Shown here: positions 9,179-16,897 of the stretch, one piece after another
Position numbering within the stretch: position 1 is the first letter of the stretch
Layout of the letters: each line of letters begins with the position of its first letter
Assembly: GCF_026540855.1 (NCBI RefSeq)
Contig: NZ_JALNUP010000021.1
Span: forward strand, 1 to 64,000
DNA length: 64,000 nucleotides
Source: Sphingomonas sp. GC_Shp_5
GTDB lineage: Bacteria; Pseudomonadota; Alphaproteobacteria; Sphingomonadales; Sphingomonadaceae
Direction of reading: 5' to 3'
Notes under the pieces: model-generated
Told to the model about the DNA's origin: nothing
Seen by the model: only the letters and a program-made list of their open reading frames with translations
The model's database searches: none
Made by a program: the position numbers and the translations under genes

Positions 9179-10216
9179 TCAGGCGCGCGCCGCGGTTCGC
9201 CGCGGCCAGCGCCAGGCGTTGACCCAGCGTTGCGCGGGGCGCTCAACCAGATGGTAGAGCGCCACCGAGGCGGCGAGGACGAGCAGCAGATAGGCCGTGA
9301 TGAGCAGCGGCGGTACCGCGGTGGCGTCGCGTACAGCCGCGAGCTTGAACACCTTCCACAGCAGGAAATGGCTGAGATAGGTCGCATAGCTGATCTCGCC
9401 GAGATAATGGATCGCGCGGGTGGCGAGCGGGTTGCCGGGACGGTCCGAGGTCAGCGCGAGCGCGAGCAGCAGCGCGGCGAAGGTGGCGGGGATAGTGACC
9501 GTCTCCGCCGCGCCGAGCGCGCGGGCGAGCAGGCAGGCCACGCCCACGGCGAGGCACGGCCATAGCGGCGGCCGGCGCAGGTATAGCGCGGCGATGATCG
9601 TGCCGGTGGCAAACTCGGTGAGGCAGCGGGCAAGGCCGAAGCGCGGGATCGCGGCGCCGAGCCCCGGTTGACCGGCCATGATCGCGTGGAGCAGCAGCAG
9701 GATCGCGGCGGCGGTGGCGACCAGCGCCATCGTCGGGAGCCGCCGCCAGTCGACCGCGGCGATTAGCAGCGGGAACAACAGATAGGCGGCGAGCTCGCAG
9801 CTGATCGACCAGGCGGGGTCGTTCCAGCGCAGCGCGGTCGTGAAACCCCAATTCTGCAGCAGCAGGAGGTGGAGCGGCAGCTCGGCGAGCGGAAAAGCGG
9901 GGTCGGGCCGGCCGGTGGCGGCGAGCAGCAGCGCCAGCAAGACGGCGGCGGCGAGCATCACCAGATGGAGCGGCCAGATCCGCGCGACGCGCTTGTGGAG
10001 GAAGGCGGCGACGCCGGCCTCGCGGAGGCGCACATGCCAGCTCAGCCAGATCACGAACCCTGAGAGCAGGAAGAAGAAATCGACCGCGAGATAGCCCTTG
10101 GTCAGCACTGCGATGGCGGCGGGCGGGGCCCAGGCGAGCGCGCCGCGGATATGGTAGAACACCACGGCCCAGGCGGCGAGGCCGCGGGCGCCGGTAAGCG
10201 CGCGCAGCTCGCTCAT
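9179..10216 (-). CDS. Acyltransferase 3 family membrane protein
   Basis: A 345-aa integral membrane O-acyltransferase. The N-terminus LRALTGARGLAAWAVVFYHIRG carries the conserved family Arg and the catalytic His of the first helix, then FFLLSGFVIWLSWHVRLRE. About ten hydrophobic segments follow and the tail is short and Arg-rich. Such proteins O-acetylate surface polysaccharides, lipid A or peptidoglycan. The start at 10216 overlaps the stop of the upstream O-ligase gene (ATGA, 10213-10216), so the two are translationally coupled and this enzyme probably decorates the same polysaccharide. The pfpI-like gene converges, ending 12 bases away. Confidence 0.88.
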   Translation of the reverse strand: MSELRALTGARGLAAWAVVFYHIRGALAWAPPAAIAVLTKGYLAVDFFFLLSGFVIWLSWHVRLREAGVAAFLHKRVARIWPLHLVMLAAAVLLALLLAATGRPDPAFPLAELPLHLLLLQNWGFTTALRWNDPAWSISCELAAYLLFPLLIAAVDWRRLPTMALVATAAAILLLLHAIMAGQPGLGAAIPRFGLARCLTEFATGTIIAALYLRRPPLWPCLAVGVACLLARALGAAETVTIPATFAALLLALALTSDRPGNPLATRAIHYLGEISYATYLSHFLLWKVFKLAAVRDATAVPPLLITAYLLLVLAASVALYHLVERPAQRWVNAWRWPRRTAARA

Positions 10217-11577
10217 GCGACGAGCGGGGCGGGCGCGGCGCGATTCATCGGCCGGAAGCTGCCCTCGCCGCGGCGGCGCGTGCAATAGGTGTCGAGCCCG
10301 ATCTGCGCGCCGATCAGCATATAGATGAACGGCTGAAAGGCGATGGCGATGAAGGCGGCGCCGAGCAGATAGACGAGGTGCGCGGTCTGCAGCGCGGCGG
10401 CGAGGCTGCCCGCCCAGGCGAGCTCGCCGGCGGGATCGCGGTAGCGGCGGCGCAGCATCTCCATGCGGACGATGCCTATGAGGCTGATCGACAGCCACAA
10501 GGCGAGACCCGGATAGCCCTGTTCGCCGAGCATCTCGAAATAGGCGCTGTGATAGGCGCGGGCCTTGTCCTGGGTGAGCTTGTCCTGGACCCCGGCGCCG
10601 TTGCTTGTCTTGATGTCGTAGCGGATGTGGTTGCCGAGATAGGCGGCAAAACCGCCGCCGAACGGGTGGGTCTTGGCGTAGTCGATCGTCCATTGCCACA
10701 CCGCGAGCCGGGTGGAGGCGGATTCGTCTGCCTGATAGGTCTTCACCGTGTTCATCCGATCGGTGAAGGCCGATGGCAGGAACGGCACGGCGACGATGCC
10801 GACGGTGGCGATCATCGCGAGGTAGAGCAGCTTGCGCTTGGCGTTGCGCAGCGACAGCAGCGCGACCAGGCCGATGCACAGCAGCCCGGTGCGGGTGGAG
10901 GTGCCGACCGGGATCAGCAGGCAGGCGAAGATCAGCGCCAGGCAGAAGCCGGTCACCTTCCAATCGGGCCGGAAGACCGTGCCATATTTCATGAACCAGA
11001 CGATCAGCGGGATGATCGCGATCGCCACCGCTGAGATGGTGCTGCCTTCGTACAGCCCCGAATTGTTAGTGATCATCAGATCGAGCTGGCCATAGCCGCC
11101 GCCGCCCGCGACCGTCTTGATCCCGCCGACGATGATGATCGAGGCGGCGGAGAGGATCATGAACAGGAGCAGCGCCTCGATCCGCAGGCGGGTGCGCAGG
11201 GTGAGCGGGAGGAAGGCCGCGAAGGCGAGGCATTTCCACACCCAGCCCCATTTGTCCGCCGCCTCCAGCGGGTAATCGGCGGTGAGCGTGGTGGCCCAGC
11301 AGTAGAGCAGCAGCACCACGATCAGCGCCTGGCGCGGCGCGAAGCGGCTGTCCGCCTTGTTGTCGACGAGCAGCCAGCCGCCGACCGCGAGCACCACCGC
11401 AATCAGCGAGATCGGCACGGTGTTGAGCAGCAGATAGGTCAGCCGCTGCGGCGAGACGATGTCGATGTAGACATAGGCGAGCACCAGCAGGAACGGCCGG
11501 CGCAGCCCCATGCCGAACAGGGTGACGAGAAAGGCAACGAAGGCAAGATCACGCATCGGCTTGGTCGCGACCTGCAT
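10213..11577 (-). CDS. O-antigen ligase-like polymerase, exosortase A-associated type
   Basis: A polytopic membrane protein of 454 aa (447 if the ATG at 11556 is used). The N-terminal region RDLAFVAFLVTLFGMGLRR and AYVYIDIVSPQRLTY is characteristic of the putative O-glycosylation ligase found with exosortase A (XrtA) systems. The Wzy_C-type part follows, with GTSTRTGLL and the periplasmic stretch HPFGGGFAAYLGNHIRYD. It would polymerise or ligate surface polysaccharide. It is coupled to the acyltransferase gene downstream and overlaps a 62-aa ORF upstream. Start choice is uncertain: ATG 11577 has a weak GAG, while ATG 11556 gives an ATGCGTGA overlap with the upstream stop. No exosortase gene is in the window. 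Confidence 0.82.
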   Translation of the reverse strand: MQVATKPMRDLAFVAFLVTLFGMGLRRPFLLVLAYVYIDIVSPQRLTYLLLNTVPISLIAVVLAVGGWLLVDNKADSRFAPRQALIVVLLLYCWATTLTADYPLEAADKWGWVWKCLAFAAFLPLTLRTRLRIEALLLFMILSAASIIIVGGIKTVAGGGGYGQLDLMITNNSGLYEGSTISAVAIAIIPLIVWFMKYGTVFRPDWKVTGFCLALIFACLLIPVGTSTRTGLLCIGLVALLSLRNAKRKLLYLAMIATVGIVAVPFLPSAFTDRMNTVKTYQADESASTRLAVWQWTIDYAKTHPFGGGFAAYLGNHIRYDIKTSNGAGVQDKLTQDKARAYHSAYFEMLGEQGYPGLALWLSISLIGIVRMEMLRRRYRDPAGELAWAGSLAAALQTAHLVYLLGAAFIAIAFQPFIYMLIGAQIGLDTYCTRRRGEGSFRPMNRAAPAPLVA

Positions 11578-11737
11578 TGATCTCGACCGGCTGAACTCCG
11601 CCGGGCCGGCCTCCACCGCGCTCGCGCCAGTGACGTGGCGCCGGCACCTCGGAATCAAGATCGGGCCGCTTGAACAGATAGAAGGCCGCGAGCATCATCA
11701 GCCCATGGCTTATGCCGAGCGCGAGATTGTCGATCAT
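11549..11737 (-). CDS. Small single-pass membrane protein upstream of the O-ligase
   Basis: A 62-aa ORF beginning MIDNLALGISHGLMMLAAFYLF, a clear hydrophobic helix (about residues 3-22), followed by a charged tail RPDLDSEVPAPRHWRERGGG and a polar C-terminus. Its stop overlaps the start of the O-ligase gene by 8 or 29 bases depending on the ligase start, which is typical of co-translated operon genes. It is divergent from the exosortase-A-type glycosyltransferase gene across 95 bases. The helix-plus-tail layout and context suggest a membrane partner of the ligase or acyltransferase. That is inference only, and I know no named family for it. Confidence 0.6.
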   Translation of the reverse strand: MIDNLALGISHGLMMLAAFYLFKRPDLDSEVPAPRHWRERGGGRPGGVQPVEINAGRDQADA

Positions 11738-11832
11738 CCTTTCGCGCTTCCTTGCTTCCCCGGCGTTGGGCCAGGCTTAGCGCCCGGTGAGTTGACGCGC
11801 CGTTAAGTGCATCGCGCGCAGTATCGCTGGCG

Positions 11833-13038
11833 ATGCGTATCCTCCACATCCTCGACCACGGCCTGCCGCTGCAGAGCGGCTATACATTCCGTACCCGCGC
11901 GATTCTCAAGGCGCAGGAGGCGCGAGGCTGGGCCGTCGCCGCAGTGACCGGGCCACGCCACGGCGGCGACTACGACGGCGTCGAGCAGGTCGATGGGTTG
12001 AGCTTCCACCGCACTCGCGGTGCGCGACCCGGGGGCGTCGTCGGCGAACTCGCTCAGATCGCGGCCTTCGCCCGCCGGATCGGCCGCGCGGTCGACGCGT
12101 TTCGGCCCGACATCCTCCATGCCCATTCGCCGGTGCTCGACGCACTGGCCGGCCTCGTGGTGGCACGGCGCCGGAAGCTACCGCTGGTCTACGAGATACG
12201 CGCGTTCTGGGAGGATGCCGCGGTCGGCAACGGCACCGGGCGCGAAGGCTCGGCCAAATATCGTGCGACGCGGGCGCTGGAGACCTGGGCGGTGCATCGC
12301 GCCGATGCGGTGGCGGTGATCTGCGAGGGGCTGCGCGGCGATCTGGTGGCGCGCGGCGTCGCGGCGGACAAGATCGTGGTCTCGCCCAACGGCGTCGATC
12401 TCGCGCTGTTCGGCACGGTGCCACCGCGCGACGATGCGCTCGCCGCCTCGCTCGGGCTGGATGGCGCCGACGTGGTCGGCTTCATCGGCAGCTTCTACGA
12501 TTATGAAGGACTCGACGACCTGATTGCGGCGATGCCGGCGCTGGTCGCGGCGCGGCCCGCGGCGCGGCTGCTGCTGGTCGGCGGCGGGCCGATGGAGGCG
12601 GCGCTGCGTGCCCAGGCCGCGGCGTCCGCGGTGGCGGCGGCGATCCACTTCGTCGGCCGCGTGCCGCACACCGAGGTGGAGCGCTATTACGGGCTGATCG
12701 ACGTGCTCGCCTATCCGCGCAAGCACATGCGGCTGACCGACCTCGTCACCCCGCTCAAGCCGCTTGAGGCGATGGCGCAGGGGCGGCTGGTGGCGGCATC
12801 CGACGTCGGCGGCCATCGCGAGCTGATCCGCGACGGCGAGACCGGAACGCTGTTTCGGCCCGACGATCCCGGCGCGATCGCCGCGGCGCTGGCAGGGATG
12901 TTTGCGGATCGATCGGGGTGGGATACAAGACGTGCGGCTGGGCGCAGGTTCGTCGAGACGGATCGTAACTGGTCGTCAAATATTTGTCGTTACGAACCGG
13001 TTTACCAGCGGCTGGTCGGCGCCGCTTCAGTGGATTGA
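11833..13038 (+). CDS. Glycosyltransferase, exosortase A system-associated (GT-B, family 4 type)
   Basis: A 401-aa GT-B glycosyltransferase. The opening MRILHILDHGLPLQSGYTF and the motif PLVYEIRAFWEDAA are distinctive for the exosortase A-associated glycosyltransferase subfamily (TIGR04063 type) rather than generic GT4 enzymes. The C-terminal domain has VGFIGSFYDYEGLDDLI, LLLVGGGPME and the nucleotide-sugar binding EAMAQGRLVAASDVGGHREL. It acts in the cytoplasm, transferring a sugar onto a lipid-linked polysaccharide precursor. It is divergent from the small membrane protein and O-ligase genes and is followed after 2 bases by an unknown two-TM protein gene. Confidence 0.88.
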   Translation: MRILHILDHGLPLQSGYTFRTRAILKAQEARGWAVAAVTGPRHGGDYDGVEQVDGLSFHRTRGARPGGVVGELAQIAAFARRIGRAVDAFRPDILHAHSPVLDALAGLVVARRRKLPLVYEIRAFWEDAAVGNGTGREGSAKYRATRALETWAVHRADAVAVICEGLRGDLVARGVAADKIVVSPNGVDLALFGTVPPRDDALAASLGLDGADVVGFIGSFYDYEGLDDLIAAMPALVAARPAARLLLVGGGPMEAALRAQAAASAVAAAIHFVGRVPHTEVERYYGLIDVLAYPRKHMRLTDLVTPLKPLEAMAQGRLVAASDVGGHRELIRDGETGTLFRPDDPGAIAAALAGMFADRSGWDTRRAAGRRFVETDRNWSSNICRYEPVYQRLVGAASVD

Positions 13039-13040
13039 TC

Positions 13041-13751
13041 ATGGCAGCGTTCCCCCGCCTACCCCTCAACAACCCGGCGATCACCGACCGAGTCGCGCCG
13101 CTCGGCGGCGCGGCCGCCGGGCTTGCCGTCGCCGCGCTCGCGGTGCTGGTGCCACGCGGCGTGCTCGAGGATTGGGTGTGGCAGAGCGGGCTTGCCTCGC
13201 TGGTCAGCGTCGCCGCACCGCCGCTCGGCACCACCGCACGCGCGCTGCTCGCTCTGGGCGGCGGCGGGATCGCTGCCGCGGTGACCTGGTCGGCGCTGTT
13301 CCTGCTGTTCGGCAACGGCGGCCTGCTCGTGCCAAAGCGGGTGCGCGAGGATGGCGTGCCGGTGGTGCGCCGCGCCGATGCCCACCCCGATGCGCCGCCG
13401 CGGCGGCCGCTGTCAGCCAGCGATCTCGGCGTGCCGATGCCGCCCGAGGCGGCTGTGCCCGAGCCGGAAGTCCTGCCGGCGCTGGCGCTCGAGCCCGATG
13501 AGCAGGACATTCCTGCCGATCTCGACCTGCCGCTCGCGGCCTTTCATCCTGCGGCGGTACCCGCGGTCCCGCGCGAACCGGTGCGGCCGGTGCCGTCGTT
13601 GCGCGTACCGGTGGAACTGGCGGAAGGCGAGCGGATCGCTTCGGTCGAATTGCCGCGCGCGCCCAGTGAGGCAGGCGGGCCGCCGTCGATCGAGTCGCTG
13701 CTGCGGCGGCTGGAACAGAGCACCCGCGGGCGGCGGACGGCGGCGCAATAG
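13041..13751 (+). CDS. Unknown membrane protein with proline-rich tail
   Basis: A 236-aa protein. Residues about 15-38 (APLGGAAAGLAVAALAVLVP) and 65-92 (ALLALGGGGIAAAVTWSALF) are hydrophobic and probably membrane-spanning. The remaining 140 residues are Pro/Ala/Glu/Val-rich and probably disordered, ending in a predicted helix with PPSIESLLRRLEQSTRGRR. The ATG at 13041 is 2 bases after the glycosyltransferase stop, so the genes are co-transcribed. I do not recognise the family. The terminal LxxRLEQ helix resembles those of other sphingomonad inner-membrane proteins, so it may dock to a partner. A role in polysaccharide export or assembly is suggested only by position. Confidence 0.72.
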   Translation: MAAFPRLPLNNPAITDRVAPLGGAAAGLAVAALAVLVPRGVLEDWVWQSGLASLVSVAAPPLGTTARALLALGGGGIAAAVTWSALFLLFGNGGLLVPKRVREDGVPVVRRADAHPDAPPRRPLSASDLGVPMPPEAAVPEPEVLPALALEPDEQDIPADLDLPLAAFHPAAVPAVPREPVRPVPSLRVPVELAEGERIASVELPRAPSEAGGPPSIESLLRRLEQSTRGRRTAAQ

Positions 13752-13767
13752 CGCCTGCCGCCCCGCC

Positions 13768-13908
13768 TCAGCGGCGCGGGCTGCTTTCGAGCAGGTCGAT
13801 CGCATGGGCAACAACGGCCGCGACCGCCTGTTCGCAACCGAGGTGGTCCAGCGCGTCCAACGCCTGCCTGAGCAGCTCCAAGGCTCTATGTCGCTCGCTG
13901 TGTGCCAT
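13768..13908 (-). CDS. Small helical protein, 46 aa, with its own stress-type promoter
   Basis: An ATG-TGA ORF of 46 codons: two amphipathic helices (HRALELLRQALDALDHL and AVAAVVAHAIDLLESS) and an SPRR end. No signal peptide or membrane segment is visible. The start is supported by a GGAAC-N16-GGTT promoter ending 26 bases upstream on the same strand. Heptad-like Leu spacing suggests a helical hairpin or a dimer. It lies between, and convergent with, the unknown membrane protein gene, and is divergent from the MFS gene. Short two-helix proteins of this kind are widespread hypotheticals in sphingomonads. Function unknown. Confidence 0.6.
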   Translation of the reverse strand: MAHSERHRALELLRQALDALDHLGCEQAVAAVVAHAIDLLESSPRR

Positions 13909-13934
13909 CGCCAATCCGTTCGCAGTTGCACAAG

Positions 13935-13959
13935 AACCGGTTAACTGCGGCGAGGTTCC
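13935..13959 (-). promoter_or_regulatory. Putative EcfG promoter of the 46-aa protein
   Basis: On the minus strand: GGAAC, 16 bases, GGTT, with the -10 end 26 bases from the ATG at 13908. Pattern and distance agree with the other EcfG-type sites in this window. Confidence 0.55.
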
Positions 13960-14040
13960 GTGCCGCTCGCGTGTCAGCGCCTAGGCTTGTTCGCGTCGCC
14001 CACTCCGGTTAGCCTCCCGAAAACGACCGGGAGAGGGTCA

Positions 14041-15600
14041 ATGGGCGGAACGGCGGCGACGACTGCGCCGGAGACCTCGCGCTATGCGTGGTATGTCCTC
14101 GGCACGCTGTTTCTGGTGTATGTGCTCAACTTCGTCGATCGACAAGTGATCTCGATCCTCGCCGAGGATATCAAGCGCGACCTGCATCTCGCCGACGAGG
14201 ATCTGGGCTTCCTCTACGGCACCGCCTTCGGGGTGTTCTATGCCCTGTTCGGCATTCCGCTCGGGCGCCTTGCGGATCATTGGCACCGGGTGCGGCTGAT
14301 GACGATCGGCCTTGCGCTATGGTCGGCAATGACGGCGCTGTCCGGCCTGTCGCGCAGCGGCGGGCAATTGACGGCGGCGCGGGTCGGCGTGGGGATCGGC
14401 GAGGCGACTGCCAGCCCGTCGGCCTATTCGCTGATCTCGGACTATTTTCCCCGCCGGCTACGCGCGACCGCGCTGTCAATCTATTCGGCGGGGCTGTTCG
14501 TCGGCGGCGGCTGCTCGTTGTTCATCGGCGGGTTGATCGTGCAGAACTGGAACCGGGCCTATCCCGGCGGCGGGCCGCTCGGCCTGGCCGGCTGGCAGGC
14601 GGCGTTCCTCGGCGTCGGCCTGCCGGGGCTGGTGCTCGCCTTGTGGGTATCGACGCTGCGCGAGCCGATCCGCGGCCGGATCGAGGGATTGCCCGAGCCG
14701 GCGCCGCATCCGGCGCCGTTGCGGGCCTTCGCGGGTGAGCTGCTGACGATCGTGCCGCCGCTGACGCTGATCGGCGCCGCGCACGGCGGGCGCCCGGCGC
14801 TGGGCATCAACCTCGTCGCCTTGGCGGTCGTGGCCGGGCTGGTGGCGCTGCTTGTCAGCCTCGGCGAGCCGGTCCTGCAATGGGCGGCAATCGGTATCGG
14901 CGTTTATGCGGTATTTTCCTGGGCAGCCGCGCTCAGGCGGCGCGATCCGGCGACCTTCGCGCTGATCGTCGGTACGCCGGCGTTCCTGTGCACGGTGGTG
15001 ACCTATGGGCTCAACGCGTTTCTGAGCTATGCCGCGAGCTTCTGGGCCGCGCCTTATGCGCTGCGGGTGCTCGGCGCCTCGCCGGCCGACACCGGGCTGC
15101 TCGCCGGCGGCTGCGGCGCGCTCGCCGGGTTTCTGGGGCTGACGATCGGCGGGGTCGCGGCGGATCGGCTGCGGCGGAGCAATCCGGCGGGGCGGCTGGT
15201 GCCGGTGATCCTCGGCGCGGTGATGCCGGCGCCGTTCCTGGTCGCGGCGTTCACCGCGGGATCGGCGTGGCTGTTCTACCCTTGCCTGTTCGTTGCCTTG
15301 CTGAGCGCGAGCTGTGCGCTCGGAGCGGCGGCGGCGACCACCCAGGATCTGGTGCTGCCCAGGATGCGCGGCACGGCGACCGCGACGTTCTTCATCGGCA
15401 CGACACTGATCGGGCTGGCGCTGGGACCCTATCTCGCCGGGCGCGTGTCGACGCTGAGCGGCAGCCTGTCGGTGGGGATGCTGTCGCTACTGGTGGTGGT
15501 GCCGGTGGGGCTCGCAACGGCAATCGCGGCCTATCGGTTGGTGCCGGCGGCCGAGGCGAGCCGGGAGGATCGCGCGCGGGCGGCGGGTGAGGTGATCTAG
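14041..15600 (+). CDS. MFS transporter, Spinster-like
   Basis: A 519-aa major facilitator. The first helix carries YVLNFVDRQVISILAEDIKRDL, followed by GRLADHWHRVRL (loop 2-3 motif) and RVGVGIGEATASPSAYSLISDYFP, a pattern shared with Spinster-type (sphingolipid/organic solute) MFS proteins that are abundant in sphingomonads. A long central stretch (about residues 220-310) adds two extra hydrophobic segments (LVALAVVAGLVALLVSL, AAIGIGVYAVFSWAAAL), which explains its length above the usual 430. The start at 14041 has GGGAGAGGG upstream. The substrate is unknown. A strong bidirectional terminator follows. Confidence 0.87.
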   Translation: MGGTAATTAPETSRYAWYVLGTLFLVYVLNFVDRQVISILAEDIKRDLHLADEDLGFLYGTAFGVFYALFGIPLGRLADHWHRVRLMTIGLALWSAMTALSGLSRSGGQLTAARVGVGIGEATASPSAYSLISDYFPRRLRATALSIYSAGLFVGGGCSLFIGGLIVQNWNRAYPGGGPLGLAGWQAAFLGVGLPGLVLALWVSTLREPIRGRIEGLPEPAPHPAPLRAFAGELLTIVPPLTLIGAAHGGRPALGINLVALAVVAGLVALLVSLGEPVLQWAAIGIGVYAVFSWAAALRRRDPATFALIVGTPAFLCTVVTYGLNAFLSYAASFWAAPYALRVLGASPADTGLLAGGCGALAGFLGLTIGGVAADRLRRSNPAGRLVPVILGAVMPAPFLVAAFTAGSAWLFYPCLFVALLSASCALGAAAATTQDLVLPRMRGTATATFFIGTTLIGLALGPYLAGRVSTLSGSLSVGMLSLLVVVPVGLATAIAAYRLVPAAEASREDRARAAGEVI

Positions 15601-15616
15601 GCCCGCGAGGAAGGAA

Positions 15617-15638
15617 TTCCCCGGCTGTCGCCGGGGAA
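15617..15638. terminator. Bidirectional hairpin between MFS and sodC genes
   Basis: Perfect 9-bp stem TTCCCCGGC / GCCGGGGAA with a TGTC loop, placed between two convergent stop codons. The flanking AA/TT pairs allow use on either strand. Confidence 0.75.
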
Positions 15639-15649
15639 CTGTCGTCGGC

Positions 15650-16183
15650 TCAGCTGGCGGCGAAGACGCCGCAGGCAATCCGGGCGCCGCTGTTGCCCGA
15701 GGGATCGGTCATCAGATCGTCGGCGGCGGCGTGGATCACGATCGCGGCGCCATCGGCATCGAGCATGCCGACGACCGTCGCACCGGGGATGGTGACCGCG
15801 ACGGTGCCGCGGCCGTCGGCGCCGATCACCAGATTGGGCAGGTCGCCCTCGTGCGGCCCGGCCGGGTTCATCGCGCCATGCTTGGTGTTGCTCGGGTTCC
15901 AGTGCGAGCCCGCAGTGGTGAAGCCGGGCGCCTCGCACAGCCCGGTCATGTGGACGTGCGCGCCATGGGTGCCGGCGGGCAGGCCCTTGACGTCGAGCGT
16001 GTAGCGGACGCCGCCGGACACGTCGGTCGCGGTGGCGCGGCCGGCGTCGACGCCGGTGGCGGTGTGGAGGATAGCGACTGCCTTGGCGCCGCCGGCGAGC
16101 GGCGCGCCCGTCGCCATGTCCTTGTGGTCGCAGGCGGTCAGCCCGAGGGCGAGCAGGGCGGCGAAGGGCAGGGCGGTGCGCAT
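15650..16183 (-). CDS. sodC: Cu-Zn superoxide dismutase, lipoprotein
   Basis: A 177-aa superoxide dismutase that converts superoxide to hydrogen peroxide and oxygen in the cell envelope. The leader MRTALPFAALLALGLTAC ends in a lipobox with lipid-modified C18, so it is membrane-anchored and periplasmic. Metal ligands are in GTHGAHVHMTG (HxH), the zinc loop GSHWNPSNTKHG with AGPHEGDLPN, and late IVIHAAADD. The disulfide cysteines are in GLCEAPG and ARIACGV, and the C-terminal signature SGARIACGV is complete. It is convergent with the MFS gene and separated by the hairpin at 15617. The thpR gene lies downstream of the ATG side, transcribed in the same direction with a 40-base gap. Confidence 0.95.
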   Translation of the reverse strand: MRTALPFAALLALGLTACDHKDMATGAPLAGGAKAVAILHTATGVDAGRATATDVSGGVRYTLDVKGLPAGTHGAHVHMTGLCEAPGFTTAGSHWNPSNTKHGAMNPAGPHEGDLPNLVIGADGRGTVAVTIPGATVVGMLDADGAAIVIHAAADDLMTDPSGNSGARIACGVFAAS

Positions 16184-16223
16184 CAGGGGTCTCCCGTTAA
16201 ATCCTGCGCGCAGATATGGCCGA

Positions 16224-16769
16224 CTAGGTCGCCAAGGGCCAGCGGGCAATCGGCTCGTAGCGCGCGCCCTCGCCGCCGAGATGGCTCTCGTACAGCAACA
16301 GATGCGCCATGGTGAACGGTTGGCTCGCCAGACCGGCGTGGACGGCGAGCCAGCCGTCGATCTCGGGGGCATGGCCGTGGCTGCGGGCGAGGCGAGCGAG
16401 GGTGATGTGCGGCGCATAGGCGCGGCGATCCGGGGCCAGCCCGGCACGGGCGGAGGCCTGCTCGACCTTGCGGTGGAGGTGGTGGAGCGCATCGGTGGGG
16501 GCGAGCCCTGCCCACAATGTATCGGTGCGGCCGCGGTGCTCGAATCGGCCGACGCCGGCGATCGACACCTGCGGCACGGGCGCATGGATCCCGGCGAGCG
16601 CGGCGGCGATGTCCTCGCCGAGCGGACGATCGACCGCGCCAATGAAGCGCAGGGTGAGGTGGAGCTGATCGTCGTCCTGCCACCGGGCGCCAGGCACACC
16701 GGCCATGACGCCGGCGAGCTGGCGGCGGATCTCTGGCGGTGGGCGGAGCGCGACGAACAGGCGGTGCAT
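16224..16769 (-). CDS. thpR: RNA 2',3'-cyclic phosphodiesterase ThpR (LigT family)
   Basis: A 181-aa 2H phosphoesterase that opens RNA 2',3'-cyclic phosphates to 2'-phosphates. The two catalytic HxTx motifs are present: HLTLRFIG and HITLARLA, spaced as in the family. The start at MHRLFVALRPP (16769) is the standard ThpR N-terminus; the frame continues upstream, but that sequence is unrelated. It lies 40 bases upstream of sodC on the same strand, so the two may be co-transcribed, and is divergent from the Bax-inhibitor gene. Confidence 0.92.
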   Translation of the reverse strand: MHRLFVALRPPPEIRRQLAGVMAGVPGARWQDDDQLHLTLRFIGAVDRPLGEDIAAALAGIHAPVPQVSIAGVGRFEHRGRTDTLWAGLAPTDALHHLHRKVEQASARAGLAPDRRAYAPHITLARLARSHGHAPEIDGWLAVHAGLASQPFTMAHLLLYESHLGGEGARYEPIARWPLAT

Positions 16770-16897
16770 GGGCGAGCCGTGTAATGTTGTATTGCTGAAA
16801 GCCAGCGGCTTAGCCGGTTTCGCTTGAAAAGGGATCGGTCCGGGCCGATATTTCGAGGTAACCGGCATCGGGCCGGTTTGAAGGAGTTTGGTGTACC

